Assembly: GCA_030674185.1 (NCBI GenBank)
Contig: JAPXFY010000031.1
Coordinates: forward strand, 46,884,507 to 46,948,506
From: Monoplex corrugatus
Taxonomy: Eukaryota; Mollusca; Gastropoda; Littorinimorpha; Ranellidae
DNA length: 64,000 bases
Direction of reading: 5' to 3'
This document shows positions 52,755 through 61,875 of this stretch, in pieces. A program made the translations under genes and the position numbers. The notes beneath the pieces were generated by a model. That model was not told where the DNA came from and did no database searches. It saw only the letters and a list, made by a program, of their open reading frames with translations. Positions within the stretch are counted from its first letter, which is position 1, and the number at the start of each line of letters is the position of its first letter.

Positions 52755-53190
52755 GAAGAAGAACCAATACTGTTGTACGGATGTGAGGCGTAGACAGTCA
52801 ACAAACAAAGCCAGAACAAGATTGAGGCAGCTGAGATGTGGTTTCTCAGAAGAATGTTGAGTGTTCCATGGACAGCAAAGAAAACAAATGAGACAGTCTT
52901 GATGGAGGCAGACACAAGTAGATCACTCATAAGGAAGATTAGGAAAAGACAGGCAACATTTACAGGCCATTTTATGAGGAAGGGGAATTTGGAGCACCTG
53001 GTCACAACGGGAAAGCTGGAGGGAAAGAGAGCACCGGGTAGACCCAGGGAGAAAATGCTGGACAGACTTGCAGAGTGGCTGGGGACAAGGGGGGTGGAAG
53101 AGATGCTAGGGGCAACGAGAGATAGAGACAGATGGAAGTCCATGATCGCCAACGCCATGCGGCAGGGCACCTGATGATGATGATGATAAG
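52755..53190 (+). pseudogene. RTE-like LINE 3' fragment, best-preserved copy
   Basis: From 52836 there are 112 open codons: MWFLRRMLSVPWTAKKTNE, SLIRKIRKRQATFTGHFMRK, LEHLVTTGKLEGKRAPGRPR and MIANAMRQGT then stop, followed by (GAT)5. Upstream, 'ILLYGCEA*TVN' carries a stop. It serves as the reference for the other copies. (TGA)n-type tails fit RTE-like LINEs. Confidence 0.88.
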
Positions 53191-53490
53191 AAGAATAAAA
53201 CCAACACTCAGCAACAAACAGCACAGGGAGGCCTCAAGCCTTGAAACACACCTGGGATACCATACAGAGGTTTGTCCAGAACAGACATGAGTGTCGGACT
53301 TTCATTGCTGCCCTACAGGCCGATGGCATAATGGGTAGTAAGCAAGGAAGCCAGTAAATACCATGTGTCATACACAACTCTGGAGCAATCCCATAAATGC
53401 TGACTACCCTGACACACCCACAAGGGTTTATTATAAAACATTCTGATAACTTGGAACACACAGTCACTGGAACGTACTACTGACAATTTT
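53190..53490. other. unassigned stretch
   Basis: No exon or element seen. The end grades into the 39-bp satellite. Confidence 0.4.
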
Positions 53491-55395
53491 GGCAATAATG
53501 GCACAACCACAGGAGTACAACATTGATGTTTTTGGCACAATCCCAGAAGCACAAAACAATACTGCCCAAAATGGCATGACCATTTGAAGAATATCATGGT
53601 TAGCCTGGCAAACAGCAGACAGGTCACGCAGACAGTTTTATGCCAAAAGCACAAACACAGAAGGAACACATGTTTTGCCACAAACGAGACATCAAGAAGG
53701 TAAAAGTTTTGCCACACATAGCAAAACACAGAAGGTAAATATAGTTTTGCCACAAATGGCACAATCACAGAAGAAATACAGTTTTGCCACAAATGGCACT
53801 AATCACAGAAGATAAATATAGTTTGCCACAAATGGCACAATCACAGAGGTAAATAGTTTGCCACAAATGGCACAATCACAGAAGGTAAATACATCTGCTA
53901 CAAATGGCACAATCACAGAAGGTATCAATTTTGCCACAAATGGCACAACACAGAAGGTAAAATACTTTTGCCACAAATGGCACAATCACAGAATGGAAAT
54001 ACAGTTTTGCCACAAATGGCACAATCACAGAAGGGAAATACAGTTTTGCCACAAATGGCACACTCACAGAAGGTAAATACAGTCTGCCACAAATGGCACA
54101 ATCTCAGAAGGGAAATACAGTTTTGCCACAAATGGCACAATCACAGAATGGAAATACAGTTTTGCCACAAATGGCACAATCACAGAAGGGAAATACAGTT
54201 TTGCCACAAATGGCACAATCACAGAAGGTAAATACAGTTTTGCCACAAATGGCACAATCACAGAAGGGAAATACAGTTTTGCCACAAATGGCACAATCAC
54301 AGAAGGTAAATACAGTTTTGCCACAAATGGCACAATCACAGAAGGTAAATATACTCTGCCACAAATGGCACAATCACAGAAGGTAAATACACCCTGCCAC
54401 AAATGGCACAATCACAGAAGGGAAATACAGTCTGCCACAAATGGCACAATCACAGAAGGGAAATACAGTCTGCCACAAATGGCACAATCACAGAAGGGAA
54501 ATACACTCTGCCACAAATGGCACAATCACAGAAGGTAAATACAGTTTTGTCACAAATGGCACAATCACAGAAGGTAAATACAGTTTTGTCACAAATGGCA
54601 CAATCACAGAAGGTAAATACACTCTGCCACAAATGGCACAATCACAGAAGGTAAATACACCCTGCCACAAATGGCACAATCACAGAAGGGAAATACAGTC
54701 TGCCACAAATGGCACAATCACAGAAGGGAAATACAGTCTGCCACAAATGGCACAATCACAGAAGGGAAATACACTCTGCCACAAATGGCACAATCACAGA
54801 AGGTAAATACAGTTTTGTCACAAATGGCACAATCAGAGAAGGTAAATACAGTTTTGTCACAAATGGCACAATCACAGAAGGTAAATACACTCTGCCACAA
54901 ATGGCACAATCACAGAAGGTAAATACAGTTTTGCCACAAATGGCACAATCACAGAAGGTAAATACAGTTTTGCCACAAATGGCACAATCACAGAAGGTAA
55001 ATACAGTCTGCCACAAATGGCACAATCACAGAAGGGAAATACAGTTTTGCCACAAATGGCAAAAAGACACTACAAGAACACAATTTTATCACAAATGGCA
55101 AAAAATCGTGCATGTACGATACATTTTTGCCACACATGGCACGATCACAAAAGTAGGACATGATTTTGTCAGAAATGGCACAATCACAAAAGCCGAAATT
55201 GGTTCTGCCACAAATGGCACAATCACTTGAGCAGACCACAGCTTTGGCACTAACAACACAGTCACAGGAGTATACCAGTATAATACAGCTTTGCACTCAC
55301 GGCAAAATGGCAAAGAGTAAAATATGTGCAGCTTGGGCACAAATGGCACAACCACAGGAATAATACTGATAATTTTGGCACTAAACACACGATTA
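53490..55395. repeat. satellite, 38-39-bp unit, about 48 copies
   Basis: Unit CACAAATGGCACAATCACAG + AAGGTAAATACAGTTTTGC. Diverged at both ends, homogeneous in the middle. Blocks 54381-54648 and 54649-54916 are a 268-bp seven-unit duplication with one visible difference. Confidence 0.97.
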
Positions 55396-55439
55396 CAGAA
55401 GCATAATTCAGAAAATTTTGTTTAGGTCAGTGAAAAATA

Positions 55440-56045
55440 TATGTATCAATTATTGAGACAGGTTGGTAAATTTAAATATTTGGGAATGATCATCAGACAG
55501 CAGATGCACATTAGAAATAGCCAGCAGAATCGGCCAAGCCAAAACAGCATTCAAGAAGATGAAAAGCATTCTTACCAACAAATGTCTATCACTTAACATC
55601 AGGAAGAGAATTCTTGTATGTCAGAACCGATAATGTTATACGGTCGTGAGGCGTGGACAGTCAACATGCAAAGCCAGAACAAGATTGAGGCAGCGGAAAT
55701 GTGGTTTCTAAGTAGAATGTTCAGAGTTCCATGGACAACAAAGAAACCAAACGAGACAGTCTTGATGGAAGCAGACACAAGAAGATCACTGATAAAGAAG
55801 ATTAAAAAAGACTAGCAACATTTATAAGACATTTTATGAGGAATGGGGAATTAGAGCACCTGGTCACAAAAGGAAAGCTGGAGGGAAAGAGAACACCAGG
55901 TAGACTCGGGGAAAAAATACTGGATGGACTTGCAGGGTGGCTGAGGACAGAGAGGGTGGGAGATGTTCTTGCAGCGGCAAGGGATAGATTCATATGGAGG
56001 GCCATGATCGCCAACGCCATGCGGCAAGGTATATGATGATGATGA
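55440..56045 (+). pseudogene. RTE-like LINE 3' fragment
   Basis: GKFKYLGMIIR, then MLYGREAWTVNMQSQNKIEA and AEMWFLSRMFRVPWTTKK, SLIKKIKKD, then the decayed GKLEGKRTPGRLGEKILDGL and MIANAMRQGI, ending in ATGATGATGATG. Confidence 0.88.
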
Positions 56046-56274
56046 CGCCAGTTCATCAAAACAAACGATTCTGATTGAACTAACTACATGTATGCCGTAT
56101 GACAGTAGAATGGAGAAAAGCCCAAATCCACAAAACTGAAAAATATGTTATTTGATGATGATTGACTGGTCAAAGCAGAATTCAAGACTACAAGACTCAT
56201 TTCCCCAGGCACTGCCTGCAGAAAGACATGTCTCCAGGACCGCTCTTCTATTCCACATGAAGACCCGCACTAGG

Positions 56275-57600
56275 CAATGAAGTCCAGTGTACCTATCCAT
56301 CTGTCTGACCACTGAAGTCCAGTGTACCTACCTATCTGTCTGACCACTGAAGACCAGTGTACCTACCTATCTGTCTGACCACTGAAAACCAGTATACCTA
56401 CCTATCTGTCTGACCACTGAAACCAGTATACCTACTATCATCTGACCAGAAACCAGTAACTACCTATCTGTCTGACCACTGAAGACGTCATAACCTACCT
56501 ATTTATCTGACCACTGAAGACCATGTACCTATCTGTCTGACCACTGAAGACCAGTATACCTACCTATCTATCTGACCACTGAAGACCAGTATACCTACCT
56601 ATCTGTCTGACCACTGAAGACCAGTATACCAACCTATCTGTCTGACCACTGAAGACCAGTGTGCTTATCCATCTGTCTGACCACTGAAGACCAGTATACC
56701 TACCTATTATCTGACCACTGAAGACCAGTATACCTACCTATCTGTCTGACCACTGAAGACCATATACCACCTATCTGTCTGACCACTGAAGTCCAGTTGC
56801 TTATCCATCTGTCTGACCACTGAAACCAGTGTACCTACCTATCTGTCTGACCACTGAAGACCATGTTACCTATCTGTCTGACCACTGAAGACCAGTGTAC
56901 CTACCTATCTGTCTGACCACTGAAAACCAGTGTACCTACCTATCTGTCTGACCACTGAAGACCAGTGTACCTACCTATCTGTCTGACCACTGAAGACCAG
57001 TATGCCTACCTATCTGTCTGACCACTGAAGACCAGTGTACCTACCTATCTATCTGACCATGAAGACCACTATACCTACCTATCTGTCTGACCACTGAAGA
57101 CCAGTATCCTATCCATCTGTCTGACCACTGAAGACCATGTACCTACCTATCTATCTGACCACTGAAGACCACTATACCTACCTATCTGTCTGACCACTGA
57201 AGACCAGTGTACCTATCTGTCTGACCACTGAAGACCAGTATACCTACCTATCTATCTGACCACTGAAGACCAGTATACCTACCCATCTGTCTGACCACTG
57301 TAGACCAGTGTACCTATCTGTCTGACCACTGAAGACCAGTGTACCTACCTATATGTCTGACCACTGAAGACCAGTGTACCTACCTATCTGTCTGACCACT
57401 GAAGACCAGTATACCTACCTATCTGTCTGACCACTGAAGACCAGTGTACTACCCATCTAGTCTGACCACTGAAGACCAGTATACCTACCTATCTATCTGA
57501 CCACTGAAGACCAGTGTACCAACCTATCTGTCTGACCACTGAAGACCAGTGTACCTACCTATCTGTCTGACCACTGAAGACCAGTGTACCTACCCATCTA
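56275..57600. repeat. satellite, 35-bp unit, about 38 copies
   Basis: Unit ACCAGTGTACCTACCTATCT + GTCTGACCACTGAAG. One isolated monomer survives at 58215-58262 inside a diverged larger repeat, so the array probably arose from a single monomer in that host sequence. Confidence 0.97.
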
Positions 57601-57671
57601 TCCAACTATAGACTTTATTAATATCATTCAGTTTACTGAGGAAAGCAAACAACATGTGTGTCACGTGATCC

Positions 57672-57741
57672 AACTACAACACAAACTTACAAAATGCTGA
57701 ATTAAAACAAATTCAGCATTTTGTAAGTTTGTGTTGTAGTT
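57672..57741. repeat. 31-bp perfect hairpin, 8-nt loop
   Basis: Arms 57672-57702 and 57711-57741. The arm sequence (ACAACACAAACTTACAAAAT…) is the local repeat sequence and its inverted copy. Confidence 0.95.
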
Positions 57742-57750
57742 TTCTTTTAA

Positions 57751-58068
57751 CCCTTTGAACCCGGCTGGCCGTTGCAGCGCCTAGTGCGATTAATACCTCT
57801 GGACCCGGCAGGCCGCTGGAGCAGCCTGAATGACCGGTTGACCTGGTCTGGTTATGTGCTGGCGTGCGGTATGCGACCTACCGGCACCTACTCTCCTCTG
57901 CCACATCCTGTTTATATTACAAATTCCAGACACCCTATACTTTCTTCCTGGCCAATTTTTAAGCATTAGAAGGATTTATTCTGAGACAACCGCTTTTCGC
58001 TAGAATTTCTCTAAAAATACTCAGGGTTGAGGATATCAGAGGTCTAGAAGTACTTAGGGTTGAAAGGG
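57751..58068. mobile_element. TTAA-flanked MITE, second family (318 bp)
   Basis: TTAA at 57747-57750 and 58069-58072. Ends CCCTTTGAACCCGG (left) and, reverse-complemented, CCCTTTCAACCCTAAG (right). It shares the CCCTTT start and TTAA site with the foldback family but the interior is different and GC-rich. Compatible with piggyBac-type mobilisation. Confidence 0.72.
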
Positions 58069-58569
58069 TTAACAGCCATATGGAATTTAGCACACAACAT
58101 GTGTGTCGCATATTCCAACCACAACACACTTTAACGAAATGCTCAATTTCTTTTAGCAGCCAAATGAAATTCAGCAAACAGCAAGTGTGTCAGACTGGTC
58201 GTCTATTCCACATGAAGACCCATATGGACACTGAAGACCAGTATGCCTACCCATCTGTCTGACCATAGAGTCCATTAACATCATTCAGAATATGCGCAGG
58301 AAAGCAAAGAACATGTATGTCATATAATCCAACACAAACTTACAAAATGCTCAAACTCTTGTTAACACTCAAATGAAATTCAGCAAACAATACCAGTTCC
58401 AGCCACAACATAAACTTACAAAATGTTCAAAACTTTTTTCAAAATCCATAAGAAAAGTAACTTCTGTGGTGACAGACGATATAAAAACATTTACTGCACA
58501 GTATTCCGTAAATCTTTTTATTTCTTGCTGACTGTATTTTTTTATGCAGCTCTTTATTTATGTACATAT

Positions 58570-58609
58570 ATTGCAGTTGGTGGATATGGTATAGGAGTCA
58601 AGGGGTTAA
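58570..58609. repeat. solo arm of the foldback MITE
   Basis: 'ttgcagttggtggatatggtataggagtcaaggggTTAA' is one terminal arm without partner. Confidence 0.8.
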
Positions 58610-58682
58610 GAACTAAAGGCAGTTAACTTTATATGAACTGTTAAACATAATAAATAGCAATGCCGACACTGCACGGAAAAAC

Positions 58683-58685
<3 letters not shown>

Positions 58686-58771
<86 letters not shown>
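58686..58771. repeat. (CA)n microsatellite, pure
   Basis: About 85 bp without interruption. Confidence 0.97.
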
Positions 58772-58773
<2 letters not shown>

Positions 58774-58774
58774 G

Positions 58775-59125
58775 TAAAAAGAGACCAAATCTACTCCGAA
58801 ACAATACAGTTTAGGTGGTATATAAAAGTTCTCACAGCACAACACACACAACATTGTGAAGCTTTCTGTTTTGTCTATCTTAATGAATCAGTAGTTTATG
58901 TGGCAGAAAAAAGTTAAAACTGTCTGTTGGTTTAAGATATTTACAAGCCATACATAAATTCTGACAGTTTTTCAAACTAGTATACATGCTGAGATTTAAC
59001 CCTCCATGAGCACAGAATAATGTTGATAATGTTAACAGGAGCAATCACTCATAAAGGCACAGAATGGTAAAGGTGTTTAACCATTTACAGTCAACCATCA
59101 ACATTACACTTGTACAGACAGTCAC
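58775..59125. other. no gene recognised
   Basis: AT-rich. A 'ttcttcttcttcgtaatc' transition to the TTC tract begins at 59131. Confidence 0.4.
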
Positions 59126-59129
59126 AACT

Positions 59130-59998
59130 TTTTCTTCTTCTTCTTCGTAATCTTCTTCTTCGTAATCTTCTTCGTAATCTTCTTCTTCTTCTTTTTCTTC
59201 TTTTCTTCTTTTTCTTTCTTCTTCTTCTTTTTAATCTTCTTCTTCTTCTTTTCTTCTCTTCTCTTTAATCTTCTTCTTCTTCTTTTCTTCTTTTTTTCTT
59301 CTTCTTCTTCTTTTCTCTTCTTTTTCTTCTTCTTCTTTCTTTCTTCTCTTTTCTTCTTCTTCTTCTTTCTTCTTCTTCTTCTTCTTTCTTCTTTCTTCTC
59401 TTCTTCTTTTTCTTCTCTTTTTCTCTTCTTCTTCTTTCTTTTTCTTCTTCTTTTTCTTCTTCTTCTTCTTTTCTTCTTCTTCTTCTTCTTCTTCTTTTCT
59501 TCTTCTTCTTCTTTCTTCTTCTTCTTTTTCTTCTTTCTTCTCTTTATCTTCTTTTCTTCTTCTTTTCTCTTTCTTCTTCTTCTTCTTCTTTTCTTCTTCT
59601 TCTTCTTCTTCTTCTTCTTCTTCTTTCTTCTCTTCTCTTTCTTCTTTTCTTCTTCTTTCTTCTTCTTCTTCTTTTCTTCTTCTTCTTCTTCTTCTTTCTT
59701 TCTTCTTCTTTCTTTCTTCTTCTTCTTTTCTTCTTTTTCTTCTCTTCCTTCTTCTTCTTCTTTCTTCTCCTTCTTCTTCTTCTTCTTCTTCTTTCTTCTT
59801 ACTCTTCCTTCCTACAAACTGTTCCTGCTTCCTCACCTTGCTTTTTCTTCTCCTTCTTCTTCTTTTTCTTCTTCTTTTCTTCTTTTCTTCTTCTTCTTCT
59901 TCTTCTTCTTCTTCTTCTTCTCTTCTTCTTCTTCTTCCTTCTCTTCCTCTTCTTCTTCGCTTCTTCTTCTTCTTCTACTTCTCCTCTTCCTTCTCCCT
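59130..59998. repeat. (TTC)n polypyrimidine tract, ~870 bp
   Basis: Nearly pure pyrimidine on the plus strand, TTC with T and CT slips, broken only by 'taatc', 'ttatc' and the stretch 59801-59840. It lies at the 3' side of the minus-strand LINE fragment that follows, so it may be an expanded LINE tail. Reverse frames give Glu/Lys/Arg repeats of no significance. Confidence 0.95.
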
Positions 59999-60330
59999 TA
60001 ACCCTGTGAAGTCACTGGGATGCCACACAAAAGAACTGTTCACCAGCTTTCCTCACCTATGCTGGTTGTGTGACAAAGCCTGGGTCTATGTAAATGTTTT
60101 TTCTGTCTATTCCGCAATGTTGTCAGGCCATGTCTGTTTTCTGTCTTTTCCTCTGTCCCCCTTCCTCAGCAGCATCTTGGAGTACGGATTTAGCAAGGGC
60201 ACTGGATTTTGTTACATGTCCACACCAACATAGTTTTCTTTTTCTTTTCTTCAGTGTAATACAGTCATAAATAGGTTGACAAGACAATCGCAGCAAGATA
60301 TGTTCATTGGCACAGACCACAGTGGTGTAA
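59999..60330 (-). pseudogene. LINE C-terminal fragment (fourth LINE type)
   Basis: The reverse strand encodes LKKRKRKLCWCGHVTKSSAL, then AKSVLQ and, frame-shifted, TEKTFT.TQALSHNQHR.GKLVNSSFVWHPSDF. This is the terminal RKRKLRWYGHVTRS…RRRGRQKKRW…W…L…S pattern of endonuclease-RT LINEs. Its 3' end leads into the purine-rich tract (TTC on plus). Confidence 0.72.
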
Positions 60331-60481
60331 AGTTGTTCACCAGTAAAACAGTCAGTTATACAACAGTGAAATCAGTTCTACCAGCAGATCAGAAATACAA
60401 ACAATAACAACTACTGTTCACCAATGAACTGGAGGCACACAAAGGAGGCAGACACCAGTAAAGCAGTCTTTGTTAGAACTT

Positions 60482-61025
60482 TGTTATTGTTGTTTAAAGT
60501 CCAACCGACCACGTAGAGCCATATCAGGGCTATAACTGGCTCAACACACATAATACTTCAAAAGGAAAAAAGAAAAGAAAATTAAGTACACATATCAATG
60601 CGTTCGCACACATAATCTAAGGAGATGCCCCCGGCGTTGACTACTCCATCCAATTTATCGCACATGGGGATTTAAAAAACAAACCTGAATACAAATTTAA
60701 GCATACCTAAGGACACCAAAACATATATAAAAAAAAAAGGGTCTAAATTACCTAAAACTGCTTCCGCATATCTCACCTCCTTAGAGCCAAAAATGCACTT
60801 AATACATGTACCCAATTATCAATCCTAAGAAAAAGTACGTAAGATTTTATCGAACACATACAGGTGAATGGACCAGCAAGGCAGATAATGATAGGAACAA
60901 ATGACAGAAAGTAAAGGAACAAGGAAGAAAAAAAGAGAGTGACAGAAAAGAGGAAATATCTAGCACAGAATTTCCAGAAGGTGGGGATACTATTTATACT
61001 AAATGAGCCCCAGGCATACCCATGC
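60482..61025 (-). repeat. dispersed repeat D1, longest copy
   Basis: About 545 bp, from 'ttattgttgtttaaagtcc' (reverse-strand tail …GGACTTTAAACAACAATAA) to 'ccccaggcatacccatg'. All landmarks listed for 4400-4930 are present, and the CAACAA-type tail is clearest here. All six D1 pieces in the window share this orientation. Confidence 0.7.
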
Positions 61026-61210
61026 GAGGAAACAGTTCACCAATGAACCAGCAGGTACATGCGTGTAGTGATAAAGCCGTTTCCCAGTAAATCAAATAAA
61101 GACACGCAATGGTACAGTAATCAGTACGATGCACACAATGGAATACATTGTTTGCTAGCAATTCAGTAATGTGCACAATTAGAAAGTTGTTAACCAAAAC
61201 CAAACAATCA

Positions 61211-61226
61211 CAAAAGTATAAAAAAA

Positions 61227-61282
<56 letters not shown>
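61211..61282. repeat. (GT)n microsatellite, pure
   Basis: About 72 bp. Confidence 0.97.
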
Positions 61283-61285
<3 letters not shown>

Positions 61286-61340
61286 TTTATATAAACCAGC
61301 TACTGATCGGTGGTTCATCAAGGCACAAAAAGCAACATTC

Positions 61341-61563
61341 TTAACCCTTTGACTCCCGCACCCTGTCCACCAGCATCTTGCATTGTAAACCATGCTAGCA
61401 AAGCAAAAGCTTAACACTTTGACTCCCTCACCCTATCCACTAGCTTCCTTGACTCCCTCACCCTATCCACCAGCTTCCTGTAGGAAGCTGTTGGATAGGG
61501 TGAAGGAGTCAAAGGGTTAAGTTTTTGCAGCTGATGCACAGGGCGTGGGAGTCAAAGGGTTAA
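61341..61563. mobile_element. TTAA-flanked foldback MITE, copy 9
   Basis: TTAACCCTTTGACTCCCGC to GTGGGAGTCAAAGGGTTAA. The long left module ('cagcatcttgcattgtaaaccatgctagcaaagcaaaagc') precedes TTAACACTTTGACTCCC and a core with a 24-bp internal duplication ('cttgactccctcaccctatccac'). Core palindrome CCACCAGCTTCCTG / TAGGAAGCTGTTGG. Confidence 0.92.
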
Positions 61564-61627
61564 TCAGAGAACTGGTCTAGTACACAGTCTGTTCACAGTC
61601 AATAAAAACAGATACAGAAAGGAAAAA

Positions 61628-61800
61628 TTGTTATACAAAATGCTAAAAATCATCGTACAAAATGCTAAAAATCATCGTACAAAATGCTAAAATTATCGTA
61701 CAGAATACTACAATTATCATACAGAATGCTAAAATCATCGTACAAAATGCAAAAATTATCATACAGAATGCTAAAATCATTATACAGAATGTTACAAATT
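61628..61800. repeat. tandem repeat, ~20-21-bp unit, about eight copies
   Basis: Unit ATGCTAAAAATCATCGTACAA, variants TTATCGTACAG and TCATACAG. Confidence 0.93.
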
Positions 61801-61875
61801 ATTCATCAGCTTATCAAACAGACGCACAAACGTCCAACAGTTCAGAAAGGCACATGGAGGTAAAGGCGATCACCA

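Larger units (their letters stand above)
57600..58440. repeat. diverged larger repeat bearing the 35-bp monomer
   Basis: 'aagcaaa-aacatgtgtgtcacgtgatccaac…acaaacttacaaaatgct' at 57645-57705 recurs at 58300-58350, and in part at 58090-58150 and 58395-58425. MITE 57751-58068 interrupts it. Confidence 0.65.

Noticed and set aside
53858..55230. Long repetitive open frames on both strands (MAQSQKVNTVLPQ… and CHLWQNCI…)
   Set aside because: Both strands are open because the unit is 39 bp; this is a satellite artefact.
59231..59836. 201-codon Glu/Lys/Arg-rich reverse frame
   Set aside because: Pure translation of the TTC tract.
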